Source: Pelecanus crispus
Lineage: Eukaryota > Chordata > Aves > Pelecaniformes > Pelecanidae
Reading direction: 5' to 3'
NCBI RefSeq assembly: GCF_030463565.1
Contig: NC_134643.1
Span: 3,234,001 to 3,298,000, forward strand
DNA length: 64,000 nt
Both the position numbers and the translations under genes were made by a program. The notes under the pieces were generated by a model. That model ran no database searches, had not been told where the DNA came from, and saw only the letters and a program-made list of their open reading frames with translations. Within the stretch, counting starts at the first letter, position 1; each line of letters starts with the position of its first letter. Below, piece by piece: positions 36,661 through 50,400 of the stretch.

Positions 36661-38243
36661 GAAAACAACACAGCTTTTCTTCATGCGGAATTAACAACTC
36701 TGAGGTGAAGTTTCAGGGCTGGTCGGTGTCGCTGCAGGGAGGATGGCTCAGCCCCTCCTCATGCGCCCTGCACAGTTGCTGCAGGTGCAGGGCTGGGCTC
36801 TCATGCAGCCGCTGCAGATGCCCCCTGAGGGGACAGCCCCTGTGGGGTGGGGAGCAGTGCAGGAACAGCTGGATCAGTGCAGGATGCGGGATGTGGAGGG
36901 ATTCGGGCGTGGGGAGATCTCTGCTGTTGCTTGCAGACTGTGGCCCTTGAAGTTCCCTGAATTCCTCTTGGTCTGCACCTTCCCCAGCCTGCCAGGCTAG
37001 GACTGGGAAACATCCTTCCCAGCCTTTGAGGAAACAAAAGGAAGCTTTTTAAAGCACCCCCTCGAGCAGGAATAAAACGCCTTCCTTTGCAGAGCCTGTT
37101 TCATCGCTTGAAGTCAATCCTTTTGGGCTTTGTATTTTCCTTCTTGGAAGCTGTGCTCCCTGCGGAGAAAAGAAAAAAAACACCCAGGGTGCAAGAGCAG
37201 GGCTGGGGGGGGCCTTTCTGGGAAGTGTAGGGTGGAGGTGGAGGGGCAGATGAGGGAGGTCCACCGTGGGGGTCTGGAAGGGCTCACCCCTCACTCTGCC
37301 CGAAACCCCTGCAACCCAAGCTGCAAGTCCAGCGTTCAGTCATTAGTGTCGGGTCACATCCAGCTCGTCTCTGTGGTATTAATGGTTGGGAGCATGCTGC
37401 TGGGGTGGGAGATGCTTCTGCATGTCCTGCATGTGCCAGCCCCTCCCCTGCTGCTGCTGCAACGAAGCGTTGCCCTAAATGGGAACTCCCCTAAAGGAGG
37501 GAAGCTGGCTGTGGCAAATGAGAGCTTGCTGTGTTTTGGTAGGGTCACTCATGTTGATGTGGGCCTGGAGGGGTCATGTTTTGCTTATATGACCCCTTTT
37601 TCTCTACCCTGAGCTGCAGCCAGCTGCTTGGGTACTGGGTTGTGACACTGATGCACTCGGAGAGAAGTCATCCAAGGGACGGCATGGACTTGACACTGGC
37701 GTGGGATGCTCCTTTGGATCCCACCAGCCGTAAGACCATCAAGTCTCAGGTTTCTCTCCAAATCCCTGCTGAGAGCAGAGTCATTTTGGCTGCTGGACTC
37801 ACAGCATCTTTGCAGCTTCCATCTTTCTGTGCCTGGGGAGCTTCTTGCCTTGGCCCAGCGAGGGCAGGAGGCACGGGGCATCCTTGGAGCTGCATCCCTC
37901 TGCCCGGGTGGAGGATGGAGAAGGGAGGGGAGACAGGCAAGCCACATGCAGCAGGAGCTGGATGCTAAAAGCAATGCCTGTCAGAGCCATTCAGGAGGGT
38001 TTTTTTTTTTGCTTATAATGGAGTTGCTGCCCTTGTCTGCCTTAGCAAGGCAAACATCTCAAAGGGATGCCTCTGAATGAAAGTAACAACTTTTAGGACA
38101 GATTTCTCTCTGCATAATATCTCAAAGAAAGCAGGAAAAGGAAATGGCAAGCGGGCATAATTAGGTAAGTATTACCCATTAGGAAGGGGAAGGAGCTATC
38201 AAGTTGATTTCCATTTCCTTCTTATTTTACATGCCTGATTTTT

Positions 38244-38262
38244 CCGCCTCTCCAGGAGGCGG
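38244..38262. repeat. Short GC inverted repeat
   Basis: CCGCCTC, a five-base loop, then GAGGCGG give a perfect 7-bp stem within otherwise AT-rich intron 1 sequence. It is too short to call an RNA gene. Confidence 0.6.
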
Positions 38263-39026
38263 TGTGTGAAGTAGGTCTCTCTTTCGCTCAGAGAAGTAAA
38301 TAATCAGAACATAATGCGCTCCGAAGCTCTTCCCAAAGCTTTCCAAATCTGGACTAAGCTGAGGATTTTTAGCATCTTCCCAAGTCTGAGCTTTCCAGCA
38401 TCTGTGAGACCTGGTAGGGACTTATTTCCCACCTCCACACTGGGGAACCAAGGTGCAGGTGGGCAGCAGGGCTTGCATCTTCTCATTGTGACCTGCTTGT
38501 CTGTACATATTTCTCTGTTTTATCTGTCCTGCATGGACGTAGAGATAACTCCTTATCTCCTGGTTGCTTCCCAGCGTAAACCTAGGTGTTTGCAGTGTGA
38601 ACTCACAAAGGTACCTTGTGCTGCACTGGGAAGTGTGGTAGGGCCGAGTCCCTCCAAGCCACCCCCTGGTCCACCCCTACCTCCCCCCAGCATGTCCCTG
38701 TGTCCTCCCGGCCGTGGAACCCACCGCTTTGTTCCCGTGTACCCAAGGTTGTTCTCCCAGCTTTACCCTCTGTTACCACTTAGGATAACCCATCACAGCA
38801 TGGGCTGCAATTCCAGAGCCATCAGCGGGTGCCTGTAACACGTTTTGGCAAGGATGCGGGATGGCTTCTGCACCAGCCTGCAGGAGAAGCTCTTGCCTCC
38901 CCCCTCGCCTGCCGCCGTGCTCCGGAGTCTGTAAGTGGTGTTATTAAAGGCTGTCGGGAACTGCTGTCATTGGCACAGTCAATGGCTGACACAAGGCAGC
39001 CCTCAGACTTTGACTCATCTGCAGCT

Positions 39027-39043
39027 CACACACACACACACAC
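39027..39043 (+). repeat. CA microsatellite
   Basis: Seventeen bases of alternating C and A in intron 1. Confidence 0.9.
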
Positions 39044-41407
39044 TCTGTTACGCATGAGCCAGAGAAAAGAGAGTTTCTCACATGCATCACCTTTTTCCAG
39101 CTGTTTGGGCCCTTTTTTTGCCTTCATTTCAGAGAAGAAGTCTTGATTGTCCTACAGTATAAGAAAGAGATTTGGGTTGCATTGTACTACCAGCACATGC
39201 CCAGATCTCTCATTCATTTATAGTTGAAGCTGGGGTCCCTTTTTCCATAAATACAACTCCATGCATGCATATCTCTCTCTGTGTATATGTTTTATACATA
39301 CACATAAAAATACACATTTATATGCACATTTCTACACAGAAATGCAAAATGCACATGGTTACCAAATGCCAATCTGTTCACCCTATACTTTTCACAGATC
39401 ATTGCTAATTTTGCCCGCAGTTCAGGAAAGGTCTTGCAGGTCCAGGATGAGATTTCTGGAGAAGGAAGAGCAGCCTTGCTGCACAGACAGATTTTAGAGG
39501 GGATTTGGGGCAAGAACAGTTCTCCTTTTTTCCTCCAACATGCCTAGATCAGGCCCTGGTGGGAGAGGCCTTTTTTTCTAGCTTGTAGCAGGGAGAGAGA
39601 GGGGAGGAAAAAGTTTGAGGTTTTGCTCCACCGCAGAACTGGGAATAAATGGTGCAATCTTGGAAAAACCTTTGTGTCTGGGAATGCGGCTTCCTGTGAG
39701 CTGGGTTGCTTTAGTGCTTTTCAGGAGGTGCTGGTCCAGGCTCTGCTGATTGCAGAGGGGGTCACAGAGGGGCTGTCAGGGATAGAGGATGAAGGTTGTG
39801 CACCACTTCTCATCCCTCCAAGTGGCTTGGCTGGAGCTTGGCCATCAGCACTCAAGCAGAGCAGCACGAGGTACCACAAGCCTGGAGGAGATCCCAAGCA
39901 GATTGTAACTCGGTGACAATCTGCTTTCTCAGTCCTTGGTCATTCACAGACTCATGCTCATGCAGACATCTCCGTGGCTCCTGCTGGTCAATGCATGGGG
40001 TGTGTGAAGCCACATTTCCACCCAGCAGCAGCCTATGTGTCCATGCAGGCTGCTTTCCTGCTCTGCCTCCCCTCCTGGGTGTATATGTGTGTGTGTGTAG
40101 GATAATTTTGAGGCTTCTTCATACCTGCACAAGGTTATGCAAAAGTTACAGTGTGTTGCTTGAAGGCTGTGCTCCTTAGACATGCAACAGTGAGTTGGAA
40201 GAGAAAAACACGGCCCCTTCCAACCAGCAGTTTCACTTGGTGGTTGTCTTCTATCCTGTCTTGCTTCTCCTTCCCCAGTAATGCAGGCAGCAGAAACAAC
40301 TTTATTTTATAATAAGCAAAAGGTCTCCAGGTGCAGGTTTGTGCTCGCTTGTCTCCTCCACTGCTCTCTGCCAGTGGGTGACTTGCTTCGCCACCCATAA
40401 TTAGCCTCTTCCAAGGTCTCGTTGTTGCTGGGCTGAGGCAGAAGGTTTTACAGCAACTGCTTATTCTCAAACACAGAAAAAAATCCCTTCCTCAGCTCAG
40501 TGTTAAGATGGAGTGGATTTGAAACTGTTTTATGTTGCTGCTGAAGCAGGGTGGTCAGCAGAAGGGACCTAAACTGGCCCATGGCTATGTGGTTACGTGG
40601 TGGGGAAGGTGGGTGAAGGGGTGGAGGATGCGTGTGTCAGCCTTCCCACGCAGAGGAAGGAATCAAATATCTGCCCTATATCAAATACCACACTCGATTC
40701 CTGCGGGACCAAGTTATTGGTGAGGAGGAAGCTGACCTTCTCCTGTATTTATGAACTGAATCTCTAGTTTGCTTTGTTTTTGATTTTCCCCCCCCTCCTG
40801 TTGCAGAGTGCCATACTTCATTTCACAGGAAATAACATTTTCTTCATTTTCTCCTTTGGTGTGGTTTTTTAAAAATGCTGCTCAAGATGAACAGGCTTTC
40901 TTCCCTTTAGCTTTTCTTGCTTTATAGTTGGCTTGGCATGCTGGAAGGGAATGCTGCTGCCCATGTCTGTGTGGGCCCATTAGCTGTGCTGGAGCCCAGG
41001 GATATTCTCCTGTCGCAGCTGCTGAGGGTGAACAAATTCTCCTGGAGCTGGACAAACACGTTATTATTTTAGTAGTCACACCCCAGCAAGTTTGAGAATT
41101 AAAAGTAGTCAGCATTTCCCTTACTGCCACACAGATCTATCCTTCTTCCTCCTGGCTGTCTTATCTCCAGCCTTCCCTGATACAGCTTTTTCTGCAAATC
41201 CTTTCCTGCAAGAGCTAGTCTTGAGCATCTTCAGAGCAGCAAGTCCTTCGGAGCCCCCCGTTTCCTTTTCCTTCCTCTTCTGCGCATGGAGGGCAAATTT
41301 TTGGAAGCTCAAGAGCTCTGTGTTTCCTGTGCATAGGTCCCTTGGAGATATCTGAAGCTACTTTGCTGAAGTTCACAGGCGACTTTTGAAAACCTTGGCC
41401 ATTGCAT

Positions 41408-41436
41408 TTGTGTGTGTATATATATATATATATATA
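41408..41436 (+). repeat. TG/TA compound microsatellite
   Basis: A short TG run changes into about ten TA units in intron 1. It is probably length-polymorphic. Confidence 0.9.
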
Positions 41437-44400
41437 AAATCTGTTGTCTCTTCACTCCTGTTTTCTTTCTCTGTCAGGGATCCAGCTGTGCAACATGTGG
41501 CACTTATAGGACTTGGAAGGCAGGAAGATCAAGCAAACACAGAGCTTTCAGCAAGAAGAGATAAATTTCCAGAATAAATTCAAGCCACGTAGGACCAGTC
41601 TGTTTTAGTTTTAAAGCCCCGCTGGTAGTGATGTGTGGAAGCTGTAGATATAAAGCCAGGGAGAGAAGAAGAGTTTATTTGTATTATTGCTGGCACCTTG
41701 GTAGAAAAACCTCTGTTCTGAGTTCATGGTGCTTGGCACAATGTTAGTTTGCATGGACTGTACCAGAGAAACCGCCTGTTGAGCGCTACCTTCGTGCATG
41801 ATTTGAAGGCAAAGAAAAAAAGGGAATTATCTTCCCTGAATGAGAGAGAGAGCGTTGTAGCTGGAAGAGAAAAGTGCCGGATTTGTGGGGGTGTATGGGA
41901 TACAGATGGCCACAGAGGAGAAATATCTTGTTATTAATAACCCATTGAATTGTGATAGCATTTTTACACCTGTGTACACTGCCTACAGTTTTTATCCCGG
42001 CTCTCCGGTGTCTGGCAGGACCACAGCTGCGAGCTGTGGGCTCCCTTCTGCAGGCAGCTGATGGGGATTTCCTATTTACTGCAGAGACAGAGGACAATTT
42101 GGAGTTTGATGGGCCCCACAGTCTTGAGCCATGGCCATGGACTTGCTGGAGCATGGTTTGGTCCACACCGCAAGCCCTGTGTTTCCTAAGCGTGTGTGCT
42201 GACACTGACCTGGCAAGGTTCAGTCTGGCAAAGGGAGTTGCTAGATGGGCTTGCTGCTTTTTGGGGAAGTCTGTGTCTCTACTTATCATTATGCTTTTGT
42301 TTTACTAAGTTAAGAAAAAAAGAAATAAGCCCAGAAGTGGCATCCGGATGCGCTCCCCAGGTCTGTTCTGATAAGCTCAACAGCACCTAGTACAAACCAA
42401 CGCTGCATTCAGCTGAATGCACCAACAACCCAGACTTCATTTTCCTTCCTCTCCCCCCCGCCTGTTTCCTCTAGTCAAAGCAAAAGATTTACAGCCTCCA
42501 ACTTCTGAAGCGAGGGCAAATTTCAGCCCAACCTCTCATCTGAATGGATGCCTCATGCCTTTAAAATCCATCTGCAGCCACCCAAGCCTCCCCAGCCAGC
42601 CCCAAGCTGCGTGTCCCAGCCATGCAGGAGCCAGGGCACGGCGCTGCATGCTCCAGCCCCTAACCCGAGGCCCCTGGGGGCTGGAGCACAGATGATGCTC
42701 TCCACGAGCAGGGGGGATGCTCCTGCCTCGAGTCGAAGCAGTTGTGACTGCACCCATAAAGGACAAGGGAGCATGGGCACAGGCTTGCATGCTTTTTACA
42801 GTATTTGAGACTTGTGCTGCACCCAAAGTGCAGCTGTGGGATCCTGTGGGATGAGGAAAGAGCTCAACAAGTCCTGTTTTGGAAAGAGGTATGAATGGAG
42901 AGCTGGAGGCAGTGGGAAAATAAGGGCAGGCTTGCCCTCTGCAGTGCAGCTCGGGGGGGTGGAGGGCATGTGGAAAACAGTCCTCTGTGGGTCTTACTCT
43001 TTCAGCACCTGTGCATCTGTTTTGTAGTGTTTCTTCAGGTCTTACAGCCCATGTTATCAAGGTCTCCATCTCTAATGAGCAAGATTTTATGAACAGAGGT
43101 GACCTTCCCACGCCCCCGCATTAAAAATGCCCCTCGTCTGAGACACAGGTGCCTTTAGACTGTGCGAGCAGAGATGAACAAAGCAGATGGTGTTTGGATC
43201 TGGATTGAATTAGAGTTTGGGGTGACATTTTGCTTGCAGCTGACTCTAAACAAACAAGGAACTTTCTTCTGGGTAGTACGACCCAGGTCTGAAATCATTG
43301 GTTATTGCAAACCCGTAAACTATCTTTTGCAGACTGAACGGGCTCATATGCCTTTTTCTGGTACTGGGTTTTCTCTGTAACACCTATCCTAACAGAGCTA
43401 ATGCTTTGTGATGATGGACCTGCAATTATGAGGCTGTGCAAATAGCTAAAACAATTGCATCACCCTCCTTGTGGCTGCTCTAGGGTGATTCGTTGGTTTG
43501 TTGATAGCACTAGGCATTTGTTCGTGCAAATGAAAGGTCAGATCCTGCAAAGTACAGAGCACCTGCAGCTTCCATCCATGGCTTCGTGTCTGGCCCAGGG
43601 AAGGTATTTATGGAAGGAGAAAGAGAGATTTTGTCTTCTGCAGGTGTGCTTTGCAGCAGCAGCAAGCTGTCTACAAAGTGCCATTGCTGACGGCGGCCTG
43701 ACAGCGTGTCCTCTTGAGGTTTGTCAGTGTGGGGAAGCACATGTATAAATTGCAGAAGGCTTTAGCAGCAGAGTAGCCAGAGCAGACACCTCCTCCCTTC
43801 CTCCTCTGGCCCCACAGGCTGGGTGCCAGCAGCACGACTCTGCTCTGGACTCTGTTCAGGACGCCCTGGACGCACCCATACAGGCTCACAGCTGAACATG
43901 GTGACCACTGAACTATTTAAAGTAGCTTCAACAATGACACTCAAGTGTATAATGCACCTATTCTGCTGATGCTGGCAAAGCGCTGGCAGAGTGGATGGGT
44001 TTAAGACTGATGGGAATTTACCACTCTGGAGCGATTAGGGTGTGTGAGTGTTCCTAAAACATGCACCAAAGGAGACAATAATAGAGAAAAATCAGCTATA
44101 AAGGAGGTTCCTCTGGTGCTGCACGCGCGGCTCTGCAGAATGGTTGTCTTGTCACTGTGGCACTGAGCTGGGATTAAAGACATGGGCTGTATCTCTGTCT
44201 CAGCCACGCTGACTCTGTGTGACCTTGGCCAAGTCTTCACTCCCTGGACCTCTGTCTCCCTGGGGGGTTTCTAGACTGAGACTTCTGGAGGTGGGGACCC
44301 ACTCTTTGGAGGAACAGTTTGATCAGAGCTGCTGGTTGTCCTTGCAAGCAACGATGTGTTATTTTACCGGGGGGAGCTGAAAAGGCCCCTGAGGACAAGG

Positions 44401-47400
44401 TGTGATGTTCTGGTGCGAGCTACGGTGGGACGGCAAAATAACAGCAGCCTCGTGTCATCAGGCTCTGTGCCACCCCATCCTCCCATGTCATTCATGTGGT
44501 TTTAACATATGTAGGAATAGTCTGTAAATAAGGGCCGCTGCTCCTGATTCTATTAAGTCTCATAATTCGGTGACTGACTCCAGGCTTGACATTAAATATT
44601 GGTGTTGAGAAGGAATTGGAAAGGGATAGTGTTGTCCTTTGCTCAGGAAGACCTCCTGCAACAGCTTCTCAGTGCACACAGAAGGGTTAGGGAAGATGCC
44701 GGATAAGTCTGCAATCGTTCAGCAACTACCTGCTCTTTTTTCCTCCTTTTTCTTTCTGCAGTGGCATTTTTCCTTTTGATATGCATTTTCTAAGCTCTTG
44801 AGCAAGGCAAAAGTGGAAATGTCTCCCCAGAACCTTAACCTTATGTAACTGATTTGAACTTCAGATTTGTCAGCAGCTGGAGGAAACCCATCTTAGGGGA
44901 ATTGGGAGTCTCAAGACTCAAGAGCTGTGGGATCAATGCCCCATTCATGAGGAGGGGATGTTTCAGCAGTTACAGAACTTGAAAATCCGCAATCTGCCCA
45001 AATTTCCCAGTCTTTGCTCATATCCCTTTTCCTAAATTGTCTCTGCCCAGTTTTCTCCCCTCCTCCACTTTCCAGCCTTCTCTTCCTTGTGTCAGAGCAT
45101 CCTCCTCCTTTTCTTTCCGATGGGGTTAATTAAGCTGAGCTGCAGTGTAAATCCATCAGGGAGCACGGTAGAGTTTTCCTCAGCAGCAGTGCTTAGCACC
45201 ACAACAGCCTCCAGCTGACACAGCAAATAAGCGTGGGGAAAACATGCCTAGTCTCTTCATCCCTGATGTTGAGCATGTTTTACTCCTTCTGTGGTGATAG
45301 CCCAAGTGCTGTCTGATCCATCCTGGGAGCGATGGAAAAGGCAAACCCTTTACTTGTAATGCATGTATTATTAGATGCTGTAACTTGGTCAAATTTAGAC
45401 AGACTTTCAGGCACGGCCAGAAGATCTCCATGAGAGCCGGGTAGGACCTTCCCAATTTTTACTATCTGCTCCAAAGCATGGAAGTTTTTCAGTAACACAG
45501 TGCAAAGACTATAACCAAGGTCAAACACAGAAAAAAGATTAAAATCAATAACTTGCAAAAACTTTTCTCCTAATTTAGTTCTCAGAATTGCTCAAGCCAT
45601 TCTGAATGCAACTTTCTACGGCAATGTTAGCCTGAGGCAGACACCGAGCTGAGGAAATTGTCTGCTGACTGGTTCAGGTCTGTCAAAGTAATGATGACCT
45701 TAAAACCGAATCTTAGTGCAGAACATGTCAGACAACCTGAGCTATAGGTGTTGCTGCTAATGCTCGGTGTAATTATGCATGCACACACTGCCCTGCACCG
45801 GGAGTACAGGAATTGCATAATTTTGTGCAAAAATAACTGTGTCTGTATGCTGTACAGGATAGATTTGTGTATCTCCTTGCAAATGCAGCCTCTGTGTGTG
45901 TACACAACATCAGCTCTCTTCTAATCTTCCTGGTAACAAACATAGCATGTGATTATCTTTTTACCCATATTAGCACAATTCTGTCTCTTGTCTGTATCTG
46001 ATCCTGGCCATAGGTGTCCTGTCTAGCTCAGCAGTATCTTCAGACTGTCAAGCATGATTTGGAGCTAGTTATCCTGCAGCAACAGCCAGGCAGGGCTCTA
46101 AGAATAACTTCCCATTGGCCTTTGTATGTGTGGGCAGCAGCTAGGCTTGTCCTCTGCCTTGCAGTGACAAAGTCACTGGAAGAGAAAATTAATAGCAAAT
46201 TAGTAATAGTTTATCCAGGTATTTTTTTGGAAGGGGGGGATTGAGTTTTGCTGCTGATTTTCTGCTGGAAGTACCTGTTGTGGTCTTCCTGCGTTGGCTG
46301 TAAAATGGGGCATCATGGGACTGTGGTGGGATAGATGTCAGACTGCTTTTTTTTTCTTTTTTCCCCTCCCCTGAAATGCTTGCAAAGCCGCTGCTTATCA
46401 GGGCTGTGTCCACAATGCCTCATTACAGCTATCGGCAGAATGAGTAGAGTCAGTCCCCCTTGCTGCTGCTGGGCTTGAAATTGTCTCAGCTTGATGTCTC
46501 CGCTTGTGCAAGCATGGGGCTCTCCATCAGAGTCCTGTCACTTCATTTGACTTTTGGATTGGGTGGCATCTCAACCGCCCTTCAACTTGTTAAAAAAATC
46601 CAAGTCAAGTGGGGACAGAAGTTTTTAGCCAAAGCATTCTGAAGTGGAAGTCCTCTGAAGAGGACATCTCTTGTTTGGTCTGATCTTGGGTATTTTTTCT
46701 CAGGGGGAATCTCGCTCTGAGCATAGCAGCTGCACAGAGCCCTGCTTTGTTTTGAACTTGACAAAAAGTACTTTTATGCCAGAAAGGTTAAAATTTATAA
46801 ACAATTTTAATGCAGTTTTTATTATATTTGTAAGGGAAAGCCAAGTAAGGCATGCAGTAGATTAGTATTGTTCAAAAATGTCTAATTTGTGCTTTATTGT
46901 TTCATTTGTAAAGAAGAGATTGTGCTCTGTAGCAATCTCATATCTGCAGAAGATGACTGGAATTTGGGGCTGGTGAACTTTGGGGCAGAAGTATGGACTA
47001 GCCAGCCTTCTGACATCTCTTAAAGATCTCTTTTCAAGCCCGTGGAGTCAGCAGAAGCAGACTACTTCAGCTAACACATGCAAGTTATGAACTAACCAGA
47101 CTGGAACCTAATTGCCCTAGGTGCTACAGAAACACGGAAAGAGACTGTCCCTCGTTTGACCTGCTCAAGGGCTGGAGGACAGAGGCCAGTTGCTGGAAAA
47201 GCTGTCACATGAAAGGCAGAGTGATAAAATAAATAGCTTGTGTCTGCCCAGGAGGTTCATGGGTGCATAAAGACCCACCCAGAAGCATTTAGGAATTTGG
47301 TCAGAGTTAGTAAGTGCAGAGAAAATGAAACAAGGAGATGTCTAATATTTTTTTTTCCCATAATCTCCAGTACGGATGTCACTGTAAAAAAATATTGCTA

Positions 47401-50400
47401 ATGGTTGCGGTAAACAGCTTTCCTTTAGGTTTGTGAGAGCAAATGCCAGTCAGCACTACTCCTTCCTGCTAGTGATAGTGTGTGTGTTGGACTCGAGATC
47501 TGACTAAGATTTGAGATGGTCCAGCCATCCCTGTTTTATGGGACTGTACTCACTCATTTGCTCTCTTTAGCCACTCATGTGGGAAGCTGAAGAGGAAGAA
47601 TTTGCTGTGTCAGATCTTTTCACTGGCCCCATCTATGGCTAGTGGTCGGTGCTCCAAAATGGGTTGGATACCTGCCATAAATGAAAGGAGGAAATTTTAT
47701 GCTGAATAAAGCATAAAGGGAGACTCTGTTCTCGCCTCTGCCACAAACTCTGCATCACTGAAAAGAAATCATCACACCTCTGCCTGTCTCTTTCCTCCCA
47801 GTAATATAGTATTGTTAACGGCATTTTCTTTATGTTCCTACTCCTGCTGTGTGCTCAGCCTATTTCTGACTGTAACGTTTGGTTGCAGGATTGATGGTCC
47901 TTACTCTAGAGGATCCTGGATCTCTGTGAGTACAGAGCTATGCTCTGTATTAATCACGTTGGGCTGGCCAGTTATACACTCTTCATTTGAGAGAACTTCC
48001 CATACCCTCTGAACCATTAAGTACTGGTCACCAGTAACTGAAGCTCCTCTGGTTTGCAGATAGCCTGATCCTATGCAGCAAATCCACCGGCTCTACATCC
48101 CTGTGAAGCTTTATTTCCAAACCTTATTCCCCATCCCGGTATCATCGCTGATTTTCCCAGTCCTGTTGCGTTTACGCTGTGTCTTTCAGGCTGTTCTGCT
48201 CCAGCTGCCTTTTGAACACGTAGTGAAATCTCAGACTTTGAGGACTGGGGATTCTCTCCTGGCTTCTTTGCAAGTGGTTTCCCCATCGCCAAATATAGAT
48301 CACAGTACTCCAACAACTAGTAGATCAAGGTCTAAAGGTTTTGTTTTTTTCCTTTAAGTCCCATGTTTTATCCTTGCTGGGGTCTCACGTAGATCTTGAG
48401 AGTAAAATAGCCAGTGATCACAAAGTCACTGTGAATATGGAGTTACTCTTTGTGCCAGGCTTTCAGGAGACAGCTGAAGTGCCGTCTCTGTCTTATGAGA
48501 TTTGGCTCTTCGTGGATTTATACAGTGCTAATTACAAGACTTCAGCCTGAGAGAGAGGACTTGTGTCTCACAGATCTTCCTAAGATTTTAAAACACGGGG
48601 AAACATCCACCCACTGGCATTGAATGCAACATAAACTGTTCTATACAGCCTCAGCCAACAAGAAAATAGCTGCCTGCTGACTCACGGAGAAACCTGGGGT
48701 CAGAGCCCCTTCCTCACTGTCTGAGGATCAACGTGGTGGTTTAGGGCTCCCATCTGAACCAGGTCCAGAAAATTTAAAGACTTCATTTGGGTACCGTTCA
48801 GAGCCCCCAAAGCCTTGAAGGGAATTTGTGAGCATAAGCTTGACTTCTGAGGAAGGGAATGCTGTTTTCCTCAAGGCTGTCCTAAAATGCTGTAATTGAT
48901 ATACAAGCTGGGGAGACCTGCTGGGATGAAACCCAGTTCATTTTCTTTTCAATATTCATCATTGCTTTAGGGGAAGAGGCTGTGGTTTTTTTCCTCTTCG
49001 TGTCTAGAGCTGATCAGGGTCTCCTTACCTGTGAAGTGTCTTTTAATCTCTTGACCAACTTGACACTGCCAACCCCATCACAGTTGCACCTCAGCGAAAT
49101 GCAGTAACATTTTGTAGTGAAGAGAACAGAGCCCCAGGAGCGTACAATAGCTCATAGGGGACAAGAATGAGACTTTGAAACAGAAGTCAGCCTGACACTA
49201 TGGCTTTTGGCAATTCTTCACTTTTCTCAGTTCTTTGGACCTATATGGTCTCATACACATTTTGCGAGGTAGGATCAACAAAGTTAGGCACTGTTGTGAC
49301 ATGGTTTGCTTAAAATCAATAACCTTGTGCGCTCTTGCATGCTCTTGCTACAATAGTTTGTGTGTCTAGGGGTTTACATTTCCCCAGTTACTGTGATAAG
49401 GAATAATTTTAATAGATTTATCCTGAGGATACTTTCAGGAGACTGGGAAATGCTGTCACCTGCATCGCAGAGGGTGGCACTCAGCCATGGAGGCTCACGG
49501 AAATGAGAGTTTAACCCTGGTCTCTGGATTTGTAGGTTATTTCCATGACCTCAAAACTCCATTCTTGTTGCTGTGGCACTGAATATTTGTGGTCTTTCCT
49601 TTGAGCCTCTGTGAAGCAAATTTCTGGAGGAACTAAGAAACCATTACAAACCGCTCTGCTCTCCCTCCCAAGCACAAAGAAGGACAGCGGTGACCTGCTT
49701 TTGCTGATAGGAAACCAAGTCTGAAATGCAGGCAGAGACACCATCCACATGCAGTTTTATCACATGGGGGAATCAGATAAAAGGAAGAAAGTCCTACTCA
49801 TGGCAAATGTTAATCCCATCACTTAATACGCTTTTGGCAGATGCACAGGTAACAAGGTGATGGGCACCATCTGAGTGCCCGGATAGAATAATGTGTGTGA
49901 CAAGGGAAGGCCATGTTGTTCTGCCTTAGCTCAAGTGCCTTGCAAACAAACCACTCCTGAAATTAATCTCTTTATTTGGGACAAGCTGCAGCTTGTGCTG
50001 GGATCTGTTCATTGCAGTGAGCTCCAAAGGTGGTCTGGCATGGGATGCCCTCAAAGAGGGACTTGCCTTCAGTTTCTGTCAGGCATTGGACAGGTTGTAA
50101 GTTCAGGGAGAAAGGATTTAGCTGAAGTTAGAAGCTGGTCTTTGTTGGGGGAGCTGTTGACAATGTCTCTGTATGAGTTTTCTTACCATGTTGGCTCCCA
50201 AAGAAAAGCTTCTATCCGTGGTAATCAGGGTTTATTAAAGGAAGCCAGGAAAAAAAAAAAAAATCTTTAGCTGAGATTAAAGGGATTGCGTAGCTGCACT
50301 TGGTGCTGAATCGCTGTGTGCTGGCTCTGTCGCTGGGCGTCTGCCTTGTCAGCATCTATGCCCAGCCTCCTGCATCCCGGGAAATGAATAGCCGTGCCTG

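Noticed and set aside
38244..38262. Possible small hairpin RNA
   Set aside because: A seven-base stem with a five-base loop is far too short for a microRNA precursor, and no extended pairing was seen in the flanks.
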